35,256 nt of DNA, from positions 1-35,256 of the forward strand of contig JAIXMX010000013.1 of assembly GCA_020328155.1 (NCBI GenBank). Reading direction: 5' to 3'. A program made the translations under genes and the position numbers. Positions within the stretch are counted from its first letter, which is position 1; the number at the start of each line of letters is the position of its first letter. Shown here piece by piece: positions 19,801 to 28,558 of the stretch. The notes under the pieces are model-generated. The model was not told the origin of the DNA and did no database searches. It worked only from the letters and a program-made list of their open reading frames with translations. The stretch is from Candidatus Endomicrobiellum agilis (GTDB lineage Bacteria; Elusimicrobiota; Endomicrobiia; Endomicrobiales; Endomicrobiaceae).

Positions 19801-20465
19801 GATCTGTCGGGGGATGGTGCTGGGGCGCCACCGCAACAATTTCAATTCACGCGCCTATACAAGGCGCGATGAATCATCTCTGGCGCAGTAATGCACTATC
19901 GAAATTTCAATTCACGCGCCTATACAAGGCGCGATAAGAAATGAAGCTGTATGGCAACCCCCCGAAATGATTTCAATTCACGCGCCTATACAAGGCGCGA
20001 TAGCCAGCCCAGATGGCAGAGGCTAGCTTGCCAGAATTTCAATTCACGCGCCTATACAAGGCGCGATGAAATGGATAAAGTTAGGTTGGAAACTTAGAGC
20101 CATTTCAATTCACGCGCCTATACAAGGCGCGATGCTGGATTAAATAGGTAGAGATTATGCCGAAACCATTTCAATTCACGCGCCTATACAAGGCGCGATC
20201 CGGTTATAAAGAGGGAGTTTTGCAAGAGTACGAAATTTCAATTCACGCGCCTATACAAGGCGCGATGTGCATGTAACACTAGAAGAGTCTGTAGAGTTTA
20301 ATTTCAATTCACGCGCCTATACAAGGCGCGATGTGAAAAAGATAATCTGCGACGATAAAAAGAAAAATTTCAATTCACGCGCCTATACAAGGCGCGATGC
20401 ACAGACTATATCGGAGGCAAACGTGGAAGAATCATTTCAATTCACGCGCCTATACAAGGCGCGAT
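10883..20465 (-). CRISPR. type I-C CRISPR array, 145 repeats and 144 spacers (hand count)
   Basis: 32-bp repeats with spacers of about 33-36 bp (mean unit 66.3 bp). In transcript orientation (minus strand) the repeat starts RTCGCGCCTTGTATAGGCGC (R is G or A) and ends GTGAATTGAAAT. CGCGCC/GGCGCG forms the 6-bp hairpin with loop TTGTATA, and the last 11 nt would be the crRNA 5' handle, as in type I-C. The leader is at the high-coordinate end next to cas2, so new spacers enter at 20465 and the oldest are near 10883. The oldest repeat is degenerate at two sites (one in the stem). Repeats fall into blocks: loop TTGTGTA with first base G (repeats 1-2, 6-17 counted from the low end), loop TTGTATA with first base G (3-5, 18-47), and loop TTGTATA with first base A (48-145, from 13998). 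Repeat 41 (13534-13565) has one private change. Several spacers recur (see findings). Open frames full of SIHAPIQGAT or FNSRAYTRRD are translations of repeats, not genes. Confidence 0.98.
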
Positions 20466-20657
20466 AGTACGACAAAAACTAATTATGAATTCAATATATT
20501 TTTTATAAATTTTGCGAACTATCTATTTTCGTCGTAATATTATTAACACATTCTTAATTCTCATTCATTTTTCAATGTGCGATACTAATGAATAATCCTC
20601 GATTACATATAATTCGCATTATTAAAATTTATCAAAAAAAATATATGTCCACTATTG
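20466..20657 (-). promoter_or_regulatory. CRISPR leader
   Basis: The 192 bp between the cas2 stop and the first (leader-end) repeat is very AT-rich and open of genes, as a CRISPR leader should be. It must carry the array promoter and the signals used for spacer integration. I could not single out convincing -35 and -10 boxes. Short open frames on the plus strand here and across cas2 are antisense artefacts. Confidence 0.7.
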
Positions 20658-20948
20658 CTATATTATCAACGTTCCATGTAAATCAACAGGTTCCTTACAG
20701 CCATAATGCTCTATTTTCCTTTTCCAATTTGAACCAAGCATATAAAACCTTATACTGTCTCTTTTTAAGTCTGCAATATTCAATAATTTATCCTTTAAAA
20801 AAACCCACTGAGTAGGATCGACTTCACATTCAAAAACTGAAAATTGAACCCTTTGTCCATAGTCCAAACATACTTTAGAAACCCTTCTTAAACGTCTTTG
20901 CCCTCCTACATCGACAGTACTTATGTCATAGCTTATCAAAACTAACAT
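20658..20948 (-). CDS. cas2: CRISPR-associated endonuclease Cas2 (type I-C)
   Basis: A 96-aa protein of normal Cas2 length. The first strand LVLISYDIST carries the conserved Asp (D8), and FSVFECEVDPTQW and a short C-terminal strand complete the ferredoxin-like fold. Cas2 dimers bridge two Cas1 dimers in the spacer-integration complex; catalysis by Cas2 itself is dispensable for integration in studied systems. It is the last gene of the cas operon, 8 nt after cas1, and lies nearest the leader. Confidence 0.95.
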   Translation of the reverse strand: MLVLISYDISTVDVGGQRRLRRVSKVCLDYGQRVQFSVFECEVDPTQWVFLKDKLLNIADLKRDSIRFYMLGSNWKRKIEHYGCKEPVDLHGTLII

Positions 20949-20956
20949 AATTTATC

Positions 20957-21991
20957 CTATTTCCAAATAAACGGTGGATATGCATCAATATCCCCTCTTA
21001 TATACCTAGCAAAAAGCAAAGCCTGTGCATGATATAAAAGCCCTATATGTATAGTCTCTTTCAAGAAAGGATGAAATATTTCTTCCTCTTTCCTCTTTCT
21101 ATATGAGTCTATAACAACCTTTTTATTATCATCTTTCATTATTACTCCACCGCTCGGAGATTCTGAAAAACCATCAGCATCGATTTGAGATAGATTGATT
21201 AAAGTAAGAACCAATCTATCAGCTATTACAGATCTAAATTCTTCCATCATATCTAAAGCCAAACTCGGTCTGCCGGGTCTATCTTTGTGTAAGAACCCAA
21301 CTTGAGGATCTAATCCGACTCCTTCCAATGCTGACGAAACATCATGCGCCAATAAAGTATATACAAAAGAAAGAAGACAATTAACTCTGTCTTTCGGAGG
21401 ACGCCTGTTTCTATCGGTCATAAAAAACTTTTCTTTGCGATCTAATATCAGTTCATTAAAGACACTAAAATAAGAACCAGCAGCATCGCCCTCCATGCCA
21501 CGTAATACATCTACATTCTCAGCATTAAAAGTATTATCAATTGCTTTGTGTAAACCATAAGATACTTGTTTCAGTCTATCAGAATTAGGTATTTTCTCTT
21601 CATGATCCCTTAATGCTCTGTTTATTACAGTTCTTGAATTATTTAACTTTCCAAGTAATATTGATCTGGCTGTTTCCAGACAAAATTTTTCATCATCTGA
21701 ATATCTATATTGCTGTTTTCTCAAAAGAACATTGCCTGAAATAGGAGATTGTACTTTTGCTATAAATTTTCCATACTCTGTAAAGTAGCTCACAGAAACA
21801 TCATTTTCGGCACACAATCCTAAGAGAAAAGGTGAACATAAAACATTCCCAAAACAAACCATCGAATTAATCAGATGAATTGGCGCTCTAAATAATTCTT
21901 TACCCTGTAAACTAACTACAATATTCTCGCGCTCTTTTGATACATATGTTCCTTGCGTTGAAATACAAAGCGTACTAAATAGTTTCTTCAT
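20957..21991 (-). CDS. cas1: CRISPR-associated endonuclease Cas1 (type I-C)
   Basis: 344 aa, normal for Cas1c. The integrase metal site is visible: E167 in RGMEGDAAGSYF, H235 in VGFLHKDRPGRPSLALD and the acidic residues just after it (LALDMMEEF). Cas1 with Cas2 cuts and joins prespacers into the leader-end repeat. The start overlaps the cas4 end by 17 nt, indicating coupling. The frame is intact, in keeping with the many identical recent repeats, which imply active acquisition until recently. Confidence 0.96.
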   Translation of the reverse strand: MKKLFSTLCISTQGTYVSKERENIVVSLQGKELFRAPIHLINSMVCFGNVLCSPFLLGLCAENDVSVSYFTEYGKFIAKVQSPISGNVLLRKQQYRYSDDEKFCLETARSILLGKLNNSRTVINRALRDHEEKIPNSDRLKQVSYGLHKAIDNTFNAENVDVLRGMEGDAAGSYFSVFNELILDRKEKFFMTDRNRRPPKDRVNCLLSFVYTLLAHDVSSALEGVGLDPQVGFLHKDRPGRPSLALDMMEEFRSVIADRLVLTLINLSQIDADGFSESPSGGVIMKDDNKKVVIDSYRKRKEEEIFHPFLKETIHIGLLYHAQALLFARYIRGDIDAYPPFIWK

Positions 21992-22613
21992 TATTTATAA
22001 CTTCTTTTAAATATTCCTTTATAGATTTTTTGCTTCCAAACATTTCGGGCAAACATAATTCTTTAAATGAACAATTATTGCATTTTTTTGAATATTCAGA
22101 TTTTGGTGTTTTTTCACTATCAACTAAATCATGAAATTCTTGAGCAAGCGCAGAAGTTTCGTCTCTTAAAGATTTATCAAACTCAACATTTAGACGATTG
22201 CGAGTTTTCCCATAAAATATCGCACCACTTTCTATCGCAATATTCATCATATCCTCAAGACACATAGCCTGCGCACAAAGCTGGACTTTATCTGTATTAT
22301 TATCTTTCGCCTTACCGATTTTATATTCAACAGGGAACGGAATTAATTTACTCCCAGATTTATGAAATTCCACAATATCGCTCTTCCCTATTAAACCAAG
22401 TTTATAAGACTTAAGATAAACATCGCGTTCAATAATTACGCCTTTTTTATGCTCTATTTTTTCTGTGTGAACTTTATCGTGCATAACAATTCCTTTTGCC
22501 GTAAAGAAATTGTCTGCCCATTGTTGTTCAATAAAAAGTAAGGCACATCTGCGTTTGCAATAAGACAGCTGGTATAATCCTCTTATATGAAGCAAATCAT
22601 CTTCACAATACAT
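21975..22613 (-). CDS. cas4: CRISPR-associated exonuclease Cas4 (type I-C)
   Basis: 212 aa. Four-cysteine Fe-S cluster ligands are in place: SYCKRRC near residues 19-23 and CNNCSFKELC near the C-terminus. The RecB-type nuclease core is seen as FPVEYKIGKAK (E-x-K) followed by the Q-rich QLCAQAMCLED helix. In type I-C systems Cas4 trims prespacers and ensures they are taken next to the right PAM and inserted in the right direction. It starts 4 nt after cas7 and overlaps cas1. Confidence 0.95.
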   Translation of the reverse strand: MYCEDDLLHIRGLYQLSYCKRRCALLFIEQQWADNFFTAKGIVMHDKVHTEKIEHKKGVIIERDVYLKSYKLGLIGKSDIVEFHKSGSKLIPFPVEYKIGKAKDNNTDKVQLCAQAMCLEDMMNIAIESGAIFYGKTRNRLNVEFDKSLRDETSALAQEFHDLVDSEKTPKSEYSKKCNNCSFKELCLPEMFGSKKSIKEYLKEVINNEETI

Positions 22614-22617
22614 TAAC

Positions 22618-23469
22618 TTACCAACCTTGAATTATTTCCGCCTTTAAACCTTTTATGGATTCCACAGTTCCATTTTCTAAATCTTTTTCATTTTCTATAT
22701 TGCCATTATTGTCAATTTTAACTGAATTGTGAACTTTCGCTGAAGAGTACTGTCCAGATGATGAATTATGCTCGAACCAAACAACTTTTAATATTTCCAT
22801 ACTTCCTTCTGGGCGTGCTGAAGAAGCGTCATTTTCAAACAGTTTCGGTAATATATCTTTTATAACGTTAGAATCTTCATTACTAAAACCAGTCTTTTCC
22901 GCTAGCTGAGGATTCATAGCTCCATAAAAAACATATATCGCTTCCCTAATCCAATGCTTCATTCCCATCCTATCAGACGACATGCCTTCGTCATCTGAAT
23001 CACTACCTTTTTTATTACTTTTACCATTAACACTTTTTGTTATTTGGTCACTAACAATAGTTATCGACTCTTTGCTAAAGGCAGATTGAATTGTTAGAGG
23101 ACCTCTAATTCCTATAGAACTTCCTTTTTCATAAGCAAAAACTTGTCCGAAAGTACGAACGTCCATCCATTTTTCGCAAGCTTGTTTAGAAAAATCAGAA
23201 GTTTTATTTATTTTACCTATTTCTCCATCTGCCCTTTCCTGCAAAGAACCATACTTATCTTTTTTATAATCATCAGATTGAACAAAAACACCTTTATTCA
23301 TATCTAATAGTCTGTTTCTTATTTTTCTTTTAATGCATACGTCCGTTACTTCACCAATTCCATCTGCCAATGTTCTCGGCATATTTTCATTAAGAGGATC
23401 TCCATTGGGATTAGCATTTTTTACTTTAAATACAACTACAAAATCAATTTTTTTATTTAACAATGTCAT
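22618..23469 (-). CDS. cas7: Cascade backbone protein Cas7 (Csd2, type I-C)
   Basis: 283 aa, typical for Csd2. The N-terminal strand FVVVFKVKNANPNGDPLNEN and the PRTLADGIGEVTDVCIKRKI segment are hallmark family features of the RRM-like Cas7 fold. Several copies of Cas7 coat the crRNA spacer in the type I-C Cascade. The ATG overlaps the end of cas8c by 17 nt. A central polar stretch (SNKKGSDSDDEGMSS) probably forms a flexible loop. Confidence 0.95.
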   Translation of the reverse strand: MTLLNKKIDFVVVFKVKNANPNGDPLNENMPRTLADGIGEVTDVCIKRKIRNRLLDMNKGVFVQSDDYKKDKYGSLQERADGEIGKINKTSDFSKQACEKWMDVRTFGQVFAYEKGSSIGIRGPLTIQSAFSKESITIVSDQITKSVNGKSNKKGSDSDDEGMSSDRMGMKHWIREAIYVFYGAMNPQLAEKTGFSNEDSNVIKDILPKLFENDASSARPEGSMEILKVVWFEHNSSSGQYSSAKVHNSVKIDNNGNIENEKDLENGTVESIKGLKAEIIQGW

Positions 23470-25372
23470 TTGAACACTCCTTTTCTTTTTTATTTTGTAT
23501 CGCAGCTTTCCTTTCTTCTTCTATCGTTTTTAGTTGATGAAAATAACCTAATAAATATAAACCTGTTAATTTTGAATTATTTTCAAATTCTTCTATTGAA
23601 GTAAATTTATCTTTAATATCTACTATTGTTTTATCTATCCAATATCCATTTCCATTTACTCTCTTTTTATAAGCATCATTAAACTTTTCATATAAAAATT
23701 TCCAAGTTTCAAAGGGTTTTATAGAAAATTGACGCATCAATCTTTGAGCATTAGTTAGTCTTATTGCCTCTTTTGTATTACTATTTTCTTTATTTTGTTT
23801 TAATAATGCGCTTTTTTCAGCATCATCAATCACAGCTAATAATCTTCCATAAAGATAGTTTCTGTCCTTGCAATTTTCGTCAACACTCATTAAATAATCC
23901 TCCTCTTTTTTATTCTCATCGTATAAATGATTGCCCTTATATATTGAACAAGCAATTCTTAAGACTGTCTTCCATTGATTATTATTTAAGGCAACGGGGT
24001 TTGAAGCCTTTTCAATAAAATGTTTTTCTATATATTCTGGGATATTTTTATTTTCTAAATTTTCTAAAACACTTGGCATTAAATCTCTTATCAACTTACT
24101 TTTTATTTTCTGCTCATTTTTTTCAACCGAAAATTTATCTTTTTTATAAAAATATACAGTAGCTATCGTATTTATTGATGGAGTTCCATAAAAATACTGA
24201 TATTCTTCCTTTTGATTATCTTTATTTTTTATTTTTAAAAACTGCTGCCAATAATATTTTTTATGCCAATTTTTTATACTATTAAGATACTTTGAACCTT
24301 GTAACTCTTTATAGTATGTAATACTGGCTCTACCTTTATTTTGGACTATCGCATCTACTTCCAAAATTATAATATTCTTATTCTTATTTTCTTCAAATTG
24401 TTTAAAATCTATATTAAGCCCTTTCATTCCTTTAGCAAAATCTTGCCCAAAAACTTGACCGACACTTCCGCCTTTCCCATCAACTGTAAATGCAACTATT
24501 ACTTGAGGGAAATTGGTACGATATGCCTGCTTTCTTTTTTTAGAAATAAGCCATTCTAATGTGTTATGCGCTTTTTGAGAAACATAAAAATCAATATTTA
24601 ATGCTTCCTCTGGTCTTTCAAATCTTCCATCCCAAATAAAATTGCCGAAATCTGGGCAAGCAATAAGTTTAGAGCCTCCAAGTATCGACGGGTACTTACT
24701 ATTATCTATAATACATCCAGCGCTTCCCGTTATATAACAGACATTTTTAGCGGTTTCGCTTACTGATAAAGCTTTATTTACATTATTATTTTTTTTATTA
24801 ACTTTAGATTCCTTTATATCACCGTTTTTCTCTTTTTGTATTTTTGTTATCAGAAAGTTTATCCAAGAATTTTGAATAGATTCATTTTTCCATGTTTCGT
24901 TATCCTTATCACTTCCTACTATCCATCTAACAAATATATCGTCTTGTTTAAAACTTTTTTTACCATTATTTTTGATTGTCTTTATATGTTCTTTCAAATT
25001 ATATTTCTCTAACAATATTTTAAGCAAATCATTATTACTAACAAATTTATTAACAGCTTCAATATACTTGTTATTGTTTTTTTCAAAATAAGACCAGTCT
25101 TTTAATTGCTGTCTATATTTATCAGTATATTGCTTAATATTAACAGAAAGTCCCCATAAACAGTTATTATAATAGGTAGTTTGAACTATAGTATCTGCGT
25201 CATCTGCATCATATACATAGTTCACATCTTCTATTTCCCCGCATTCATTTAAAGACACTTCTATATCTACATCTTTACGAGTATGCGCAACAGGCGCAAT
25301 CATAAATCCATCTTCTTTTGCTGTTTTAAAACAATTTTCATAAGTCTCATATAATCTTTGAAACCAACTCAT
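23453..25372 (-). CDS. cas8c: Cascade large subunit Cas8c (Csd1, type I-C)
   Basis: 639 aa. The N-terminus MSWFQRLYETYENC is the characteristic Csd1 start, and the C-terminus ends in the LTGLYLLGYFHQ helix common to the family. Cas8c recognises the PAM and recruits Cas3; in type I-C an internal translation start in this gene often yields the small subunit Cas11c. A start inside this frame for Cas11 is plausible but I could not pick one with confidence. The ATG overlaps the TAA that ends the ancestral cas5 frame (TAATG; see the cas5 entry). Confidence 0.94.
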   Translation of the reverse strand: MSWFQRLYETYENCFKTAKEDGFMIAPVAHTRKDVDIEVSLNECGEIEDVNYVYDADDADTIVQTTYYNNCLWGLSVNIKQYTDKYRQQLKDWSYFEKNNNKYIEAVNKFVSNNDLLKILLEKYNLKEHIKTIKNNGKKSFKQDDIFVRWIVGSDKDNETWKNESIQNSWINFLITKIQKEKNGDIKESKVNKKNNNVNKALSVSETAKNVCYITGSAGCIIDNSKYPSILGGSKLIACPDFGNFIWDGRFERPEEALNIDFYVSQKAHNTLEWLISKKRKQAYRTNFPQVIVAFTVDGKGGSVGQVFGQDFAKGMKGLNIDFKQFEENKNKNIIILEVDAIVQNKGRASITYYKELQGSKYLNSIKNWHKKYYWQQFLKIKNKDNQKEEYQYFYGTPSINTIATVYFYKKDKFSVEKNEQKIKSKLIRDLMPSVLENLENKNIPEYIEKHFIEKASNPVALNNNQWKTVLRIACSIYKGNHLYDENKKEEDYLMSVDENCKDRNYLYGRLLAVIDDAEKSALLKQNKENSNTKEAIRLTNAQRLMRQFSIKPFETWKFLYEKFNDAYKKRVNGNGYWIDKTIVDIKDKFTSIEEFENNSKLTGLYLLGYFHQLKTIEEERKAAIQNKKEKECSNDIVK

Positions 25373-25452
25373 TATTTTACCTCCGCATTTCCAAACATAT
25401 TTTCATATTCCGTATCAACGTTTAAAATATTGTTATCTAAAGCATATTGATT

Positions 25453-26115
25453 TTATTGCTGCATCAGTTTAATAACTCTTTCTTTTATATTATTGTTTTT
25501 ATCAGTAAAATCAATTATTCCATTTTTCATATCAGCATTTAACCAGATTCTCGCTACCAATTCTTTTTTCCCAGTTTCGTTTGGATAACCAAAATTATAA
25601 AACATAGAGCCAAAAGACAATAAATTATTATCATAATAACCGTCGCTTTCTCCAAATTTACAAGGCTCAACATATCCTTGACACTCGCGAGTTCCAAGAA
25701 AAATATCTCTTCTGCCGCCTTTTTCAAGCGAACGTTTAGCTATTTCAAAATGTTTCCCATCGTTTTGATCTTTTTTAAGTTCAGGCATATTTTCATTCCA
25801 TTCAAAATGCGTCTGCACTTGATATTCGACATCCTTTAAATATGTGTAGTAATACAGTCCGCCATTACCTCCACGATATTTTAAAGTTCTCACACCTTTG
25901 GTTTCCATTTCTATAGACTTCATAACACGAACTTTATCTATAACCCAAATAAATGTCGGTTTCCAATAAATTGATTCTGTAATACCTTTAACCGCCTCAT
26001 AAGTAGGAATTTGATATGAACATTTTTCTCCGCCCAATTTTGTAATCGGGTCAGTAAATAATGCAAACTTTCCCCATACTTTAAACTCTATTGTGTTTTT
26101 GGGAGTATTACACAC
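25453..26115 (-). CDS. cas5c: Cas5 (type I-C, pre-crRNA endoribonuclease), C-terminus cut by in-frame stop
   Basis: In type I-C, which lacks Cas6, Cas5 cuts pre-crRNA at the base of the repeat hairpin and caps the 5' handle. Here 220 aa: IEFKVWGKFALF starts the RRM fold, Y39 (PTYEAVKG) and K121-H122 (DGKHFEIAKRS) correspond by position and context to the catalytic Tyr/Lys/His of characterised Cas5c, and GGRRDIFLGTRECQGYVEPC is the conserved core. A TAA at 25453-25455 ends the protein after LMQQ. The same frame then stays open for 26 more codons (NQYALDNNILNVDTEYENMF and following) to a TAA that overlaps the cas8c ATG, so the ancestral gene was probably about 247 aa. The missing part is the tail; the visible catalytic residues remain. 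The start overlaps the cas3 stop by 8 nt. Confidence 0.93.
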   Translation of the reverse strand: MCNTPKNTIEFKVWGKFALFTDPITKLGGEKCSYQIPTYEAVKGITESIYWKPTFIWVIDKVRVMKSIEMETKGVRTLKYRGGNGGLYYYTYLKDVEYQVQTHFEWNENMPELKKDQNDGKHFEIAKRSLEKGGRRDIFLGTRECQGYVEPCKFGESDGYYDNNLLSFGSMFYNFGYPNETGKKELVARIWLNADMKNGIIDFTDKNNNIKERVIKLMQQ

Positions 26116-28558
26116 ATATGCCTCCTTTATCTAATGTTGTTTCCTCCGTAATACCAAAGTTTTTATCATAATAGCAATCGCTTATACTATAAATATCCAA
26201 ATCATTATTTATTCGTTTTATTTGTTTTATCGCGGTTAAACCTTTAAATTGATTTGGATAGATATTGACACTATATTTGTGAAGTTCCTTTATAAGTTTA
26301 TATTTTTCTTTAAAATCAAGTTTGTTTATTTTATTTATTTCACCAATAATATCACGGACTCGTTCTACTTCAATGCAGACAGGACTTGCAATACCATCTA
26401 TAACTTTAAAATTATCTGAAGCCGTTTTAAAAGATTGAGTTAATATCAAATCATTCTCGTTTTTTTGTTTCTTATTTTCAGATAACAAATCTAACAAATT
26501 ATTTTCATGGTCAATACGATATTTCATTTCTTTTTCTTGCTTCCAAAATAAATGATCATAATAAGCATTCATCATTTTAGTGTCTAACAAATCTATATTG
26601 GGAAATTTTTTTAAAATATCTTTTGTTATTTTTTTACCATTTTCAATATATGGTAGTGTTTTTATATTTTCGTCAAAATTATAGATATGTAGTTCGCCTT
26701 TTTGTGATGCTCCGTTCTTGTCTTTTAACTTCCCATTTCTATTTATTCTTCCTGCCGCCTGAATAATTGAATCTAATCCTGCTAATGAGCGAATTCCACA
26801 ATTAAAATCAATATCAATGCCTGCTTCTATAACTTGTGTAGAAACAAGTATTATTTTCTGTTTCGTATCCAATTTATTTTTTATTTGTTGCAATACTGCC
26901 TTTCTATGAATTGGCATCATTCTTGCGCTTAAATGATACAGGTGTAATTCCTTATTTGTTTGATTATTAATAATTTGAAAAATTTCTTTTGCAGATTTAG
27001 TAGTATTACACACAACTAAACAATTATTATTTTTATCTGCAAAATCAATTGCCTTTTTTGTTATTGCTTCATTGCTATACGGTTCAGTATTGCCTTTTAA
27101 TTCAGGTATAATTTCAACTCTCTTAAGAACGTTTGCTATAATATCTCTATTCTTAACTATATTACTATTTTCAGATATTTTTAGACTGCCATTTTTTTCA
27201 TTCACTCTATCCAATAAAGGTTGAGTTGCGGTGCATAATACAACTGTAGTATTACAAAAATCAACCAAATAATTTATCGCATTGTTAAATAAGTGAACGC
27301 ATTTTATTGGAAGCGCTTGTATCTCATCAAAAATAATTATTGAATTTGCCAATTGATGAAGTTTCCTTATGTCGGTAGTTCCGCGTCCAAACAGAATTTC
27401 TAAAATCTGTACATTTGTCGTAAATATAATAGGAATATCCCAACTTTGCATATAAAGTTCAGTTTGATTAAATTCTTCTTTAGTATCATTTGATGTTTGA
27501 GATATATTAGAATGATGTTCTAATATTATTTCCCCTTTATCAGATTTATCTGTTTCAACTATTTCTCTTATTGTACCAGCATTCTGTTCAACTATTGTAG
27601 TAAAAGGAATACAATAAATTATTCTATCAGCATTATACCTCTTTGCCATCTCAACGGCAAATCTAAAACTTGCAAGGGTTTTACCGCCGCCTGTAGGCAC
27701 TTCAAGCTTATAACATCCTTTTTGATATGTTTGTCCGGCAGTGGCACAATCATCAGAAATATGCTTCCTTATCTCTTTTATATCTTGTGAAGATTTATTT
27801 TCATCATTAAGTCTATTTATTTCTTTTTCTAATTTTTCTAAAATTATATTCCAATTGACAGGTTTCTTTTCAACTTCTTCTCCGCGCTCAAAATCTGCGC
27901 TGTTTGTATGATCTGCGTCAATAAGACAACTCAACAAAAATCTTGCAAGCATTCCATATGAAAATGTTCTATATATTTCATTTTTATTAGATTTTTCGTC
28001 TATTTCATCTTTGATTTGTTCAACTTCAGATAACAAATCATTATTATTGACAGCATTATTTATCTTATCTACAATGTCTTTTTCTATGTTTTTCTTTATG
28101 TCTTTTATTGAGACAATTTCTTTATAATAATATTCTTTGTTCAATCTTTTATCAAAAATGTTCTTACCATATATGTCAATCATATCAATCAGCCCAGAAT
28201 GATGAGAAACACAACAAAGTTCAATCAGTTCAAACAAAAAACCTTTTAATTTATTATCGTCTTTAAATTTACTATCGTCTTTAAACTCATTGAAATATTG
28301 AGCGCCAGCAGTAGAATGATCTATCTCCCCTTTGCTTATACGTCTTGGATTCCCCAGTAAATACTCTTGGAATAATTTTGAATATTTTCCTAAATCATGT
28401 AACAATCCTAAACAATATCCTATATTTTTCATTCCGATTTTTGAAGCGTTGTTCCGAGACATCTCAGCAACTTTAGTCAAATGTTCTTTCAATTCTTGTT
28501 TTTTATCATCTTTAGATAAATGAGCGTAAAACGATGAAGATTGATCTTTAGGAACCAT
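26108..28558 (-). CDS. cas3: CRISPR-associated helicase/nuclease Cas3 (type I-C)
   Basis: About 816 aa. The N-terminal HD nuclease shows H13, H26 and the LLHDLGK pair (H54-D55), then SHHSG. The SF2 helicase follows: Walker A VPTGGGKTLASF, DEIQ box (IIIFDEIQALP), TATQPLL motif III, and a C-terminal VSTQVIEAGIDIDF...AAGRINRNG motif V/VI region. Cas3 is recruited by Cascade to shred target DNA. I choose the ATG at 28558 because GAGGGAGG lies 7 nt upstream of it; an ATG at 28585 would place that site inside the gene. It is the first gene of the operon. A promoter must lie just upstream in AT-rich sequence, but no box is clearly best. Confidence 0.95.
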   Translation of the reverse strand: MVPKDQSSSFYAHLSKDDKKQELKEHLTKVAEMSRNNASKIGMKNIGYCLGLLHDLGKYSKLFQEYLLGNPRRISKGEIDHSTAGAQYFNEFKDDSKFKDDNKLKGFLFELIELCCVSHHSGLIDMIDIYGKNIFDKRLNKEYYYKEIVSIKDIKKNIEKDIVDKINNAVNNNDLLSEVEQIKDEIDEKSNKNEIYRTFSYGMLARFLLSCLIDADHTNSADFERGEEVEKKPVNWNIILEKLEKEINRLNDENKSSQDIKEIRKHISDDCATAGQTYQKGCYKLEVPTGGGKTLASFRFAVEMAKRYNADRIIYCIPFTTIVEQNAGTIREIVETDKSDKGEIILEHHSNISQTSNDTKEEFNQTELYMQSWDIPIIFTTNVQILEILFGRGTTDIRKLHQLANSIIIFDEIQALPIKCVHLFNNAINYLVDFCNTTVVLCTATQPLLDRVNEKNGSLKISENSNIVKNRDIIANVLKRVEIIPELKGNTEPYSNEAITKKAIDFADKNNNCLVVCNTTKSAKEIFQIINNQTNKELHLYHLSARMMPIHRKAVLQQIKNKLDTKQKIILVSTQVIEAGIDIDFNCGIRSLAGLDSIIQAAGRINRNGKLKDKNGASQKGELHIYNFDENIKTLPYIENGKKITKDILKKFPNIDLLDTKMMNAYYDHLFWKQEKEMKYRIDHENNLLDLLSENKKQKNENDLILTQSFKTASDNFKVIDGIASPVCIEVERVRDIIGEINKINKLDFKEKYKLIKELHKYSVNIYPNQFKGLTAIKQIKRINNDLDIYSISDCYYDKNFGITEETTLDKGGICV

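Noticed and set aside
10883-20465. Spacers targeting the window itself (self-targeting)
   Set aside because: By eye I found no spacer matching the non-CRISPR part of the window; an exact all-against-all search of spacers versus the genome would decide.
10895-20467. Dozens of plus-strand open frames of 60-270 codons rich in SIHAPTQGAT, FNSRAYTRRD and FQFTRLYKAR
   Set aside because: They are the three forward translations of the CRISPR repeat joined by spacer codons; they are in the opposite direction to array transcription and have no ribosome binding sites.
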